Shown: positions 10,808 through 19,765, counted from the stretch's first letter. The stretch: DNA of 64,000 nucleotides from Parastagonospora avenae f. sp. tritici 18332-5 (GCA_022559985.1 JAFJTR010000044.1:186001-250000); one strand, 5' to 3'. Numbers and translations: made by a program. The notes: generated from the sequence alone by a model not told the origin.

Positions 10808-11700
10808 ATGTCTCAGCAAGTCACTACCCCCGACCTGGACTCCTTCCTCGACCACGAACTCACACCCACTGTACCGTCGAATTTGAACGACAATTGCGGT
10901 GTCTGCATCAGATCATGGAGTGAAGACACCACTTCCATTGCCAGCCTGCCCTGTCACCATGAATTTCATCGAGGATGCATAGAGCCATGGCTCACTGAAG
11001 GCGAGGTGAAAGTAGTGACCTGCCCAATTTGTCGTCGAAAGCTTTGCATCAGACCCGACCCCTTTGAGGGCTCTTTCTCCATCCCAAAAGAGCACTTCGA
11101 AAGTGCCGAGAATTATTGGGAGGATATGGATGCCAGTAGAGATGTGCTGCCTGAGCTGCTACCTACCATGCTCTTAGCAGTTAGTACGATATGGCAAGGA
11201 TTGGTGGACGAATAGCCAATTGGGCGGACTAGGAAAGCTTGCTAGTAGAGCGAGCTATTGCCTTTGACGATGGCGAAGAAGATTCAGGACTTGATCAGGA
11301 GTATCGCCATGGCGAAGAGGAAACTGTGGTACCTAATGGGCGAGCTACCATGGTTGAAGAAAGAGAGGTCGGAGAGGTGAGACCGACCGGGCGTAACTGG
11401 GCTTACCTGATCATGCACTTCCTGAAGACATTCAGGTCCATGGATCAAACGGGACTTGCAGATTTATTCAGCAGCATGGAATTTCTGGTGTTGGTCGTAA
11501 TCATGGAGCTGCTGGAGGATAGGGCTGCTGAATGCAACATGAACACTACGGTGCTAGTTGTCAGGATGGATACTTTCGACGATTATCAGGAGCACGCAGA
11601 ACCACGCACGATTGAAGAGGCTTATCGACCTGTGGGACTACGCTCATTGATTGCCGAGGCTAGACTGGTTTCGCGGATGTCGAATCTTACTGTTTGGTAA
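10808..11700 (+). CDS. RING-H2 finger protein (cluster member 1)
   Basis: The proposed CDS is join(10808..11183,11246..11700). The ATG at 10808 follows an AAA context. Residues 32-80 form a RING-H2 finger: CGVC, then CHHEFHRGC, then CPICRR, giving the eight Cys/His ligands of an E3 ubiquitin ligase. The frame stops at 11215, but a second frame from about 11246 to 11700 is clearly coding. A 62-nt intron at 11184-11245 (donor GTACGA, acceptor GCTAG) joins them in frame. The C-terminal part contains a helical segment beginning NWAYLIMHFLK that resembles those of the neighbouring proteins at 11.9, 13.4 and 14.7 kb. Ubiquitin ligase activity is inferred from the RING only; substrate unknown. If the intron is not real, the gene is broken by a frameshift. 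Confidence 0.7.
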
Positions 11701-11905
11701 CTGCTGTTTAGAACGACTTCACGATGTTGTATCGCGTTTGCCTAGCCGTTACATCTCGAAACACGCGGCTTTATTTCTTGCGCATTGTGTCTAGACGCGC
11801 ATGACACCGCGCCGGCTACGCGATGCGCCTTCTTTGTGCTTTCTTTTGTCGCTCGCGCACAATGTTGATTCAGCCCTTAAATAGAATGTAAACCATAAAT
11901 TTCCC

Positions 11906-12976
11906 ATGAAAATCATACAAACCCATAGCAACATGAGTCTGAGTGTCACATCTATTGTTCGAGTTGCTCACCGAGCCACATTCGACAAAGACTACCAGGG
12001 CAAGTGCAATGTGGATCCGGCCACGCTGGCTCGTATTGCACTACCACTGAAGCAGCGCATACGTTCTGCGGTTCGCGGGATGTCCACAGCTGATAGAATA
12101 GGCCCGGTTGACTGGGAAAAACTGGTTTTTGAGCCCGTCATCGCCGAGTTCCATGTTGTGGAGGATCTTGCTGTGTCTGCTGCAGATGCAGAGTACATCG
12201 TCCTCATCGCAACGGTCGTCACCCTGGCTTACGAGATTCTTCTTCTACCAGCCGTGAACGTTGATATCACGACCCGTGGGTTCCTTTGTCGGATGTTCTG
12301 TGAGTACATTTGTGAGCCTACGATTAGTTCCAAGCTCATAGAACATCTCAAGATAGACCAGCACCGCTTGGAGCGTGCTGATGCGGATGTTAACGTCTTG
12401 CGAGCAACGTGGAAGCTTCTAGGTCTGATACCAGATAAGAACTCCAGATCTGCTACTTGGATTGAGAACATGCCCCCGGTTCGAGATTCGGCTGATGAAG
12501 ACTTAGTTGAAGCAGCTGTTCAGCTGCCAGATTCCACGGACAAGTGCTCACCTCCGGCGCTTACATATCCGCGTGACCTACGCATCGAGGTGTTCCTCAA
12601 AACTGGTTTCTCATGGAACTTCGACCTTGTTGATCGTATCGTTGAGTCCGAGGGTCACCTAGTGATCAAGACATGTGTCGGCATATACATGCGAGTGGAG
12701 CCAGGTTTTGTTGTGTCTGAGATCCACGGCCCCTTGGACACAGTTACCGTTGAGCGACACAAGGGATGCGAGACTTCTCTTGCAGGAACCATCTTCGTTC
12801 CTCCAGGCTATTCCTTCCGTGGAACTGAGGTGGAGTTCGTGGGCGAGATTGCTGGAGAGTCGGGGCAGACAATGATCGAGACAAAGCGGGCTGTTCTCAA
12901 CGTTTCTAACGGTCAGTATGTCGTTAAGCTCAAGAATTGTCATCATAGCGTGCTTTTCGAAAGCATGGAGTGCTAG
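11906..12976 (+). CDS. Hypothetical protein in RING cluster (RING-less)
   Basis: The single-exon frame from ATG 11906 encodes 356 aa. No known domain is recognised and there is no RING or signal peptide. Residues near 60-110 contain DWEKLVFEPVIAEF followed by a hydrophobic helix (YIVLIATVVTLAYE). This resembles the [ND]W-x-n-hydrophobic helix region of the adjacent RING proteins, so the protein may be a relative that lost the RING or a partner with the same fold. The C-terminal 130 residues are beta-rich in appearance (FVPPGYSFRGTEVEFVGE). It is flanked by RING genes on both sides and points toward the minus-strand RING gene at 13.4-14.4 kb. Confidence 0.7.
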   Translation: MKIIQTHSNMSLSVTSIVRVAHRATFDKDYQGKCNVDPATLARIALPLKQRIRSAVRGMSTADRIGPVDWEKLVFEPVIAEFHVVEDLAVSAADAEYIVLIATVVTLAYEILLLPAVNVDITTRGFLCRMFCEYICEPTISSKLIEHLKIDQHRLERADADVNVLRATWKLLGLIPDKNSRSATWIENMPPVRDSADEDLVEAAVQLPDSTDKCSPPALTYPRDLRIEVFLKTGFSWNFDLVDRIVESEGHLVIKTCVGIYMRVEPGFVVSEIHGPLDTVTVERHKGCETSLAGTIFVPPGYSFRGTEVEFVGEIAGESGQTMIETKRAVLNVSNGQYVVKLKNCHHSVLFESMEC

Positions 12977-13364
12977 CAGCACTACACGCTTTTAGCTTAT
13001 GTTGACATGGTCACTGTCAAAACTTTTGAACGCCAGACTCGTGTTAGACGAACCTTGCGCTAGACCCAATGCATATCATGACATCATTTTACCTCAAATA
13101 ACGTAATTAGCCCTTTTTCTCACATCACCAATGCTGTGCTGTATGCGACTGTAATGCATTTTGAATCAAACATTAATCTTCAACCCGATCGTTCCGCGTC
13201 GTCGCAATGTTCGCATGTTGCGGACTAGATGATTCCTTGAATGCCCGCGTCCCAATGCATCTCCTGTACGAAAAACAATCCTCACTTGTCAACAGCTCCA
13301 ATTGTTCCTGTTCTGTTCCAGTCCTTTCCTCACAAGGGAACATGTTGCCCATGTGATGAAGCTT
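12977..13364. other. Intergenic region between convergent genes
   Basis: This 388-bp stretch holds the 3' ends of two convergent genes. I see no repeat or RNA gene. Confidence 0.4.
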
Positions 13365-14396
13365 TCAGGTCCTGCGGCTCGGCCAGACTTTTCTTGCAAC
13401 GCGGCGCAGCCTTGCGCGCAATCCCCTGCCCTCTCTGCTCCTCATCACATTGCCTAGAATATACCGGAAGGTGTGCGCATTCATGTGCGGGCGTTCTTGA
13501 TAGGTCCCCGGTGCTACCACTACCGGCTGTAAGGGTGTCACGAAGAGACCATTTTGGCTCATCTCTTGACAGAGCTCCACCGCGACTTGGGCACTCATGT
13601 CTCCTAAAAGGCACCGGAACCAAACGAGGAAGTCGTCCTTATCCGCTTCCGACATGGCGATGTCGCTGTTTTCGATTGCAACAAGTGCGGCTGCAGCATG
13701 TACGCACAAGACGAACGTGTCCCTATGCTCGCGGAAGATGGGACGCAAGGGACCATTTACGGCCAACAAGGCGGTGTGTATGCTTGTGCACACGTCGTAC
13801 CAATTGAAGTATCCCACGGCCTCCAAGTTGTCAGACTCGCGTTTAATGACTAGGCCAGCGACTATGTCCATCGACATAAATTCTCCGTTCATGAACACCC
13901 ACACGGGTCGCTGATCATCTGGGTCTGTCTCCTGCTCTGTCTCTTGCTCTACTGCATTTGTATGCTGATCTTCGAGCTCTTCATGTAGCAAATCGAGCTG
14001 AGCTGGCGTCAAAGGCTCGGCGATGAACAGTGTGCGGCGACAGATCGGGCAGGTATCGCGTTCAGGCCGGATGCTGGAATGCCAGGTGAGGATGCAGGAT
14101 TGGTGGAAGAAGTGTAGGCATGGTAGCAGGAAGACTACTTCTTTAGAGAAGGCCAGATGTTGACATTCGCTTGCTGAAGGCGGGAGACTGATGCCCTCGA
14201 GGCAAATGCCACACTCTGTTCCTGCACAGGGCAGCGCAGTGACTGGGTGCGCTGGAATGAGATGCCGCTCGAGGAAGTACTCCTGGCATGGAAGGTCGCC
14301 ATTAGCATGGGTCGAGCCGCAGTGGTTGCAATGGTGATGCGCGGCTTTCTCGGTCTCCGCCGTGGCTATCAAGTTGAGGGCTTTTACTGTCGCCAT
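13365..14396 (-). CDS. RING-H2 finger protein (cluster member 2)
   Basis: The frame starts at the ATG at 14394-14396 (upstream extension only through TTG) and encodes 343 aa. Near residues 60-130 there is an expanded RING-H2: CGICLEG, then LPCLHFFHQSC, then CPICRRTLF. A Cys/His-rich stretch before it (HHCNHCGSTHANGD) may bind another zinc. An acidic, Gln/Glu-rich linker follows. The C-terminal half includes NWYDVCTSIHTALL and a long hydrophobic helix (FVLCVHAAAALVAIE), comparable in layout with the other cluster members. It ends in an Arg-rich tail. A role as an E3 ubiquitin ligase is inferred from the finger; the target is unknown. Confidence 0.8.
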   Translation of the reverse strand: MATVKALNLIATAETEKAAHHHCNHCGSTHANGDLPCQEYFLERHLIPAHPVTALPCAGTECGICLEGISLPPSASECQHLAFSKEVVFLLPCLHFFHQSCILTWHSSIRPERDTCPICRRTLFIAEPLTPAQLDLLHEELEDQHTNAVEQETEQETDPDDQRPVWVFMNGEFMSMDIVAGLVIKRESDNLEAVGYFNWYDVCTSIHTALLAVNGPLRPIFREHRDTFVLCVHAAAALVAIENSDIAMSEADKDDFLVWFRCLLGDMSAQVAVELCQEMSQNGLFVTPLQPVVVAPGTYQERPHMNAHTFRYILGNVMRSREGRGLRARLRRVARKVWPSRRT

Positions 14397-14682
14397 CGTC
14401 GCGCCTGTTTCGGGTTGTAGCAATTCGTGGTTCGTGGCGGACGGTCAAGATGTATGAAAAAGAAAAGTATCACTGCCTAGTCATAACGCTACAGCGAAAG
14501 TGGAAATCCGGTTACAGGTGAGAGTGAATACTGACGAGATGGCGCGAGGAAAAAAGCGCTTTTAGCAAGTGAAAGTGACACTGGTGAATGTATTAGTGAA
14601 AACTATGTAGCGAAAGTACGTGAGAATCTCCTGCAACTTGCGAACGACTCCGATTGCATATGATTGTAATGCCAATATGAGA

Positions 14683-16935
14683 TTAGTCACGACCGGATTG
14701 TGTGCTCGTGGCCAGGTCATAAGCATCTTGCGCAACCTTCTCACACCCGAGAACCCCATTACGAGTCCTCTTCCATGTCTTCTTCTCCTTCTCGTAGCGA
14801 TCTTTCGACCACAAAAGCTTGCAGTGCAATTCAGCAAGAGAAGGGAAAAGTGCATGAGAGCCTTGTGCTTTGGATACGACCGTCTTCGTGACGTTCATGA
14901 GACGAGCTAGTTCAGCCCAGGCGAAGAACATGAGGAATGCATCGCGATTGGAGAAGTATCCACTTTGCTGCGATTGCCAATTCCAACCTTTGAAGAGCCT
15001 GATGACAGGCTGGATGACTTCACCATACCAGTCGGGTTCCGTGAGAGGATTTGCTTGCCACTGGTGCAAGCACTCATCCGCATGGACGTCGATGTAGTCT
15101 TTGAGAAGGCGGAGCTGCGCAGCCGCAACTTCCTCTTCGGACTGCAATTGCGCGATCTGGCCTCGGCTTTGAAACTCGATACGCACCTGATCATGTCGTC
15201 TAGTGTGTTGGGCGCCGAAGATAGCCTTGCGATCCGTCTCCAAGCAGTCCGCTAGGTCGCGCACGCATAACGCGAGGCGACAGATTGGACATCGACCGAT
15301 AGACTCGTCGCAAACTCGGAAATCGGTGATAAGGCATTCCTCGTGCAAGAAGTGCCCACAAAGGGGGATTCCGATGGTCCGCTTACCTCTATCATTGTAA
15401 GGCTTTTTGCATAGTGAGCACCCGCCCGAAGGTGGTGGATCACTGCTTGAGCATACAGCAACATGCCGAAGTAAGAACTCTTCCTGGTCCGGCAGACCGA
15501 CGGCAGCCTCAACCTCTTGAAACATGGTAGACAGGCGCAGTGAACTCTTCATGCTTTTCTGAGAAAGTAAGCTTGGTACAATTCTGGTACAAGCACGCTT
15601 ACCTGGCCACTCAGAGTATGACCCTGGTCGACTTCCCTCAAGCTCTCGGAGATACATCGCTTGGTAATCGATCTCCGGAGTTGGTCCACGCAGAAGCTCA
15701 TGGCGATTTTGAATGGTGGGTAGCTCAGCGGGGACATGTTGAGAAGGAAGTTCATAGACTTTCGGCAAGAGCTGTTGCTCTTCACCCGAAGCTTCTGAAT
15801 TGTACGACGAGATCATGCCCGGGCTTACTTCAGGGTCATCTGAGTATAGAGAGGATGATCTACGAGGGCGTACATAGTATGATGGCTCAGCAACACTGGT
15901 TTTCTGCACTATGCTGGCGCCAAAAGTGTCCGGAAAACTTTTGGTACGAGTATGTGTTAGCGAACATATCGAAGGCGCCGTAGGAATCTTATGCACTTCG
16001 CCCTCTGCATCTCGCTGGACCTGAGACCAGTTCGTCGCTACAGATACATGATGAGTATGCTCCGTACGCTCAGAAGTCAGCGTATGATGGATTTGGCCAG
16101 TGGGGAAGTGAGGAGCGATAGCGGTTCCCAAAGGCGTGCTGTTAGACGTCTCGGAGACACGCCTATCAGTCCAAACGGATGGACGAGCTTTGACCCAGAC
16201 CTCCTCGGGAATGTCTGGTACACCACTTGGTCCGCCACGGAGGTGTTCCATGTCCCACCTCGGTGAAGGATAAGGCATATCGACGGCCGCATTAGCACGG
16301 GCACGAAGAAGGCCCATTGTTGAGTTTGGGTCGTACTTGAAAGGGCCGCTCTTTGGGGAGGTATCGCCCTCAATGGAGACAATGTTGGCAGCGTCTTTGT
16401 TCTTAAGTAAAACGGTGCCAGCCGCGCGCCATTGTGCCTTTTTGCACGTCATCTTTCCATCGTTCCTGCAAAAGAATTCGGCGCACGTCTCGATGATCTC
16501 GGTGTTACGAACCCATCCCTGTCCATGGTTGTTCGGCTTCGAGCAGCGGCATACCACGTCCTTTTGCGTAGTCGCATAGTGGAAGTCCTTGACGTCTACG
16601 CCGGCGTTCGCCCAATATTTGTTCTGTGATTTTTGGTAGGCGTAGAGCTCATCCATGGAGCACCTGTTAAGGTCAACCCGGTCGAGGTAGCGAGTAATGT
16701 TTGCTTCCAAGTGGGTTGAGTGGGATGCGACAGGCGAGGATTGCTTGTGCCGTCTCGAGTCCGAACATCTGCAGACGTGCGAGCGATATTTACTTCTGTA
16801 ATGGAGATGTGGTGGCGGCGGTGTCCGAGGTGTTTTCGGGCATTTGGTAAATTCCCTCGAGTCCCGGACTTCGATCTTACCATCTTTCCTGTGATGTACC
16901 AGCGCCAATTTACTTGCGTCTTTTAATTGAGCCAT
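14683..16935 (-). CDS. Large RING-H2 finger protein (cluster member 3)
   Basis: The ATG at 16933-16935 gives 750 aa; the open frame extends 45 codons further only through a GTG. The N-terminal two thirds are Ser/Pro-rich with several short Cys motifs (VCRCSD, VCRCSK, CRNDGKMTC). Near residue 545 there is a RING-H2 variant: CSLCKKPY, then IPLCGHFLHEEC, then CPICRLALC. The C-terminal part has DWYGEVIQPVIRLFKGW followed by a hydrophobic helix (FLMFFAWAELARLM), the same layout as in the neighbours. A donor-acceptor pair with good consensus (GTAAGC...TTTCTCAG, about 44 nt near 15560-15603) lies inside, but splicing it would shift the frame to a quick stop, so the intronless reading is preferred. 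Confidence 0.78.
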   Translation of the reverse strand: MAQLKDASKLALVHHRKDGKIEVRDSREFTKCPKTPRTPPPPHLHYRSKYRSHVCRCSDSRRHKQSSPVASHSTHLEANITRYLDRVDLNRCSMDELYAYQKSQNKYWANAGVDVKDFHYATTQKDVVCRCSKPNNHGQGWVRNTEIIETCAEFFCRNDGKMTCKKAQWRAAGTVLLKNKDAANIVSIEGDTSPKSGPFKYDPNSTMGLLRARANAAVDMPYPSPRWDMEHLRGGPSGVPDIPEEVWVKARPSVWTDRRVSETSNSTPLGTAIAPHFPTGQIHHTLTSERTEHTHHVSVATNWSQVQRDAEGEVHKIPTAPSICSLTHTRTKSFPDTFGASIVQKTSVAEPSYYVRPRRSSSLYSDDPEVSPGMISSYNSEASGEEQQLLPKVYELPSQHVPAELPTIQNRHELLRGPTPEIDYQAMYLRELEGSRPGSYSEWPGKRACTRIVPSLLSQKSMKSSLRLSTMFQEVEAAVGLPDQEEFLLRHVAVCSSSDPPPSGGCSLCKKPYNDRGKRTIGIPLCGHFLHEECLITDFRVCDESIGRCPICRLALCVRDLADCLETDRKAIFGAQHTRRHDQVRIEFQSRGQIAQLQSEEEVAAAQLRLLKDYIDVHADECLHQWQANPLTEPDWYGEVIQPVIRLFKGWNWQSQQSGYFSNRDAFLMFFAWAELARLMNVTKTVVSKAQGSHALFPSLAELHCKLLWSKDRYEKEKKTWKRTRNGVLGCEKVAQDAYDLATSTQSGRD

Positions 16936-17478
16936 GAGTAAATATATGAAGAAAGTGGTCAGAGAAGCGGGAATGAATGAACTTGAACTGCAAGTTTTTT
17001 GAGTTTGAATCAATAGTGCTTCGGAGCATTCAAGAACTGGGAAGACAGTTTCGTTCGGCAGATTATTCACAATCTGGTTTGCATGTTTCTAATGTGCGAT
17101 CGCACATGTCAACCTTTGTCACATTGTAGGAAAACAAAGTCAGGCTACCACACAATGTTGAATATCAACTGGAGTTTTAAGCACCCTTTTTCCATCATGT
17201 AAAAAGAACAAAGCGGATGTGTTCTATTTTTGGGACAGTATTAAAGCACATTCGGGAGCTCATTGTTTCAATGATATTCAAACATTTGATTTTGAAGACT
17301 AAGACATGGCATGAAACGAAAGAAAGAAGGTAGATCAACAAGAATGAGGTCAAATTCGCAACTAATCAAGGTCATGAGATCTCTATTGATTGGAGACTCT
17401 ACAATGGGCATATCTGATGTAGATACCGATACTCCGCCCCGACAACACCGCAATGTGTGTCGGAGTAGAGATGCGGAT
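16936..17478. other. Intergenic region
   Basis: This 543-bp stretch combines the upstream region of the large RING gene and the downstream region of the next minus-strand gene. It is AT-rich with no gene recognised. Confidence 0.4.
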
Positions 17479-18309
17479 CTATGGATAGCGCCGAGGTTCC
17501 ACGCCGTCATCAGGCAGCATGTTGAACTGGTAAAGCTGTTCTGGCTCGGTTGGCGGGGCATTGTCTGGTCTTAAGCGCGGGTTCATCTGCCAAAAGCACT
17601 GCGCGTGTGCTTCGAAGTTGGATTGCTCGAAGTACTCGGGACCCGGCTCAGGAAACTCTGCCATACACTCAACAATTGCCATTGCCAAGATTGGTTCGAG
17701 ATACGAAGGCATATCGATGGCCAACGCGAACTGGCTAGCAAGCAGCTGGTATGCACCAGGAGGCGCTTCTCTGGATGTTAGCATCGACATAGAGGCAGAT
17801 TGAAGCGAGGCGGTATTTTGTGGGTTCCAAAAGTCAACCAAGTCCTCGTTGAGGAACGGGTCTGGCAAGAACGAAAGGCCCTCCAATGAACTCGGACCTA
17901 CCTGAAGGCTCCGAAGACGATCGAACTCTTCAGCGCTATCTGCGGTCCAGTTTGGAAGTAGGTGGAGAAGCCTGAACGCTGTGGCATCAGATGTGCCACG
18001 TGTGAGTATCGCGAGGTCAGAGACCCGAGCTTCATGAGAAGACTCGCATGTCGTACCCAAGACCTTGGAGATAAGATCGCGATACTCAGCAGAGATATCA
18101 ACCTCCCAAATAGTGCCGTCTGGGTTCGCAGCTAAGAAGGTAGGCTCATCCTCTGCAAATTCGTGGATAACGACCTCGATGCCATTCAGTTGATTGGCGG
18201 CAAGAAAGGCTGCGAGGCCTTCGATAGTATCGAGGTTCGCGATACCATCTGGGAGGTTGGAGTAGAAGGCTTCATGATGCTCGGGGTCGTGACCGGGGAA
18301 AAAGTGGCC
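17479..18309 (-). CDS. Hypothetical protein, start unresolved (frameshift or cryptic intron)
   Basis: A coding-like frame of 277 codons ends at TAG 17479-17481 and is open upstream to TGA 18310-18312, but it contains no ATG near its N-terminus. The nearest ATG (18350-18352, downstream of a GATAAAA promoter-like element) is in another frame. The frames could be joined by one indel in the T5C4 tract near 18295-18303 or by an atypical intron from GTACGC at 18349. The protein begins around GHDPEHHEAFYSN and contains a regular alpha/beta-looking first half and a Pro-rich C-terminal end. No domain is recognised. It could be a recently broken gene, a sequencing error or a gene with an unusual first intron. 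Confidence 0.5.
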   Translation of the reverse strand, partial: GHFFPGHDPEHHEAFYSNLPDGIANLDTIEGLAAFLAANQLNGIEVVIHEFAEDEPTFLAANPDGTIWEVDISAEYRDLISKVLGTTCESSHEARVSDLAILTRGTSDATAFRLLHLLPNWTADSAEEFDRLRSLQVGPSSLEGLSFLPDPFLNEDLVDFWNPQNTASLQSASMSMLTSREAPPGAYQLLASQFALAIDMPSYLEPILAMAIVECMAEFPEPGPEYFEQSNFEAHAQCFWQMNPRLRPDNAPPTEPEQLYQFNMLPDDGVEPRRYP

Positions 18310-18356
18310 TCAGGGATATTGACCGGGAACTGAGGGACGCGTTGCGTACCATAGAG

Positions 18357-18539
18357 GTGTGAGATTTAAAGGGTTCTTGATGATTTTGATGATTGAAGTG
18401 ATTGATTGTGTCTGCTTCGTCTGATCTATGAACAGGTGGTTTTATCCCCCGCCCTTGTGCGACTAGCTGCACAGTCCATTCCATGCATTGCTATTCTAGC
18501 CGAGCCTGTGTTACAGCCCAGCCTCGCTCATATTTGACA
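18357..18539 (-). repeat. Duplicated promoter segment, copy 1
   Basis: These 183 bp closely match 19582-19765 in the same orientation. On the minus strand the copy runs from the last codons of the upstream RING-like gene, through a GGGGGATAAAA core-promoter-like site and a CAATCAATCACTT leader, to just before the ATG of the next gene. The similarity ends abruptly at CTCACAC. Confidence 0.75.
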
Positions 18540-18849
18540 AGAGGACGTTGCAATCCATCGGACACTCGTTGAGAGGATGGTGACCGGAATTGAACCACTC
18601 CATGATACAAGTACGACGGAAGTGATGCTTGTCGCCACAAACCTTAGCGATCACAACTTCGGTCTCGTCAGCGTTGACATTGCCGTCGCCAGATGGCTCG
18701 GGCACAAGTGAGAATATACATATAGCACAGCTCCCATCCTGTGGGAAATTGTGGCATGTCTCCAGAGTAGTGTCGATGGTTAGGGTGCTTGCATCAACCA
18801 TGATGTCAGTTGAGATGTGGGTAGTTGTAATATCGTTCATGAAGCTCAT
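18511..18849 (-). CDS. Small RING-variant protein (cluster member 4)
   Basis: ATG 18847-18849 opens 112 codons. The C-terminal 70 residues form a degenerate RING-H2: CAICIF, then VCGDKHHFRRTCIMEWF, then CPMDC. In the third motif the usual CPxCR order is kept as C-P-x2-C, and the loop before the histidines is expanded by an acidic insert. It lacks the C-terminal helical region of the other members because it stops right after the finger. It may be a stand-alone small RING protein or a truncated copy. Its last codons lie in the duplicated promoter segment. Confidence 0.6.
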   Translation of the reverse strand: MSFMNDITTTHISTDIMVDASTLTIDTTLETCHNFPQDGSCAICIFSLVPEPSGDGNVNADETEVVIAKVCGDKHHFRRTCIMEWFNSGHHPLNECPMDCNVLLSNMSEAGL

Positions 18850-19401
18850 GAACTGAGTGAGACCGGTCTTGTAGGCAACATGATGGAACTATTTTACAAT
18901 AGAGACGCTGGACACAAAGTGAACGTACAGTGCTCAAGAAGCGAACGTACAGTGCTCGATATGGGTACCTAGGGTTGCAAAACAGGGAATTTACATGATG
19001 CTACTTCTTTCGTCTCCACAGTGTCTGGTGAAATCTGGTATCAGCTCGGACCGAACATTCAAAAGACAGGAACTTGCCTCGATTCTTGATAGGCAAGACT
19101 CGAGGTTCCGGCTTTGGATCACATCGAATGAAGTGAGCACAGTTGGTATATATTAGATAGTGACTTAATCCTCTCAGGTGGGGGGAAACAACCTCTAATA
19201 TCTCCAGACTAAGCTTGCTACTTTCAATACAGCAGCAAGCTTGCCGACATAGAAGACACATCTAGCTTACCGCTCATCGAGGGTCGTACACCTTGTTAAT
19301 TCTCACTCGCAAGTAGCACTACTCATTGATCAACTTCTCCCTCACCCATAGATTGCGGCCTGAAGCCTGGTCCCTACATATGAGGAGATACTCACGCAAC
19401 A
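18850..19401. other. Intergenic region with repeat
   Basis: No gene recognised. It includes the third dispersed repeat copy (19316-19400). A short direct repeat (gcgaacgtacagtgctc-like, twice near 18920-18960) is also visible. Confidence 0.4.
19316..19400 (+). repeat. Dispersed repeat unit, copy 3
   Basis: This copy aligns with 4450-4532 over about 80 bases: TACTCATTGATCAAC, then GCGGCCTGAAGCCT, then TGAGGAGATACTC, with equal spacing and about 60-70 percent identity by eye. Confidence 0.5.
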
Positions 19402-19578
19402 TCATGCAGTTATCTTTTTGGTGTCTTCCAGAGTTTCGCGAAACAATCTCAGATAAAACCTTTTCACTAATCTACCTCGACTTACCCTTCCCATCCTCAT
19501 CACATTTCCCGTCTGCAGTACCCGTATTTCCTTCCCCTTCGCGCCCTTCGCGCCCTTCCCGTCCTTCTCCACGCTCAT
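19402..19578 (-). CDS. Candidate small ORF downstream of the duplicated promoter
   Basis: An ATG at 19576-19578 lies immediately downstream of promoter copy 2, at the position where copy 1 drives its own gene. It opens a 58-codon frame beginning MSVEKDGKGAKGAKGKE, which includes a tandem GCGAAGGGC 9-mer. A perfect GTAAGT donor is present at 19485, so the transcript may be spliced. There is no family resemblance. Low confidence that a protein is made. Confidence 0.25.
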   Translation of the reverse strand: MSVEKDGKGAKGAKGKEIRVLQTGNVMRMGRVSRGRLVKRFYLRLFRETLEDTKKITA

Positions 19579-19581
19579 CCC

Positions 19582-19765
19582 GTGTGAGATCTAAAGGGGT
19601 TCTTGAAAAATGTTGATGATTTAAGTGATTGATTGTTCTGCCTCGTCTGATCTATGAACAGGTGGCTTTTATCCCCCGCCCTTGTGCAACTAGCCGCACG
19701 GTCCATTCCATGCAGTTCCATTCCAGCCGAGCCTGTGATGCGGCCAGCCTTGCTCATATCTGACA
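19582..19765 (-). repeat. Duplicated promoter segment, copy 2
   Basis: This is the second copy of the segment at 18357-18539, about 85 percent identical by eye. It keeps the GATAAAA-like element and the AATCAATCACTT leader. The start of similarity corresponds to the ATATGAGC codons near the end of the upstream RING-like gene. Confidence 0.75.

Noticed and set aside
15560..15603. Possible 44-nt intron in the large RING gene (GTAAGC...TTTCTCAG)
   Set aside because: Removal would shift the frame and give a stop within about 16 codons before the RING, whereas the unspliced frame encodes the intact finger.
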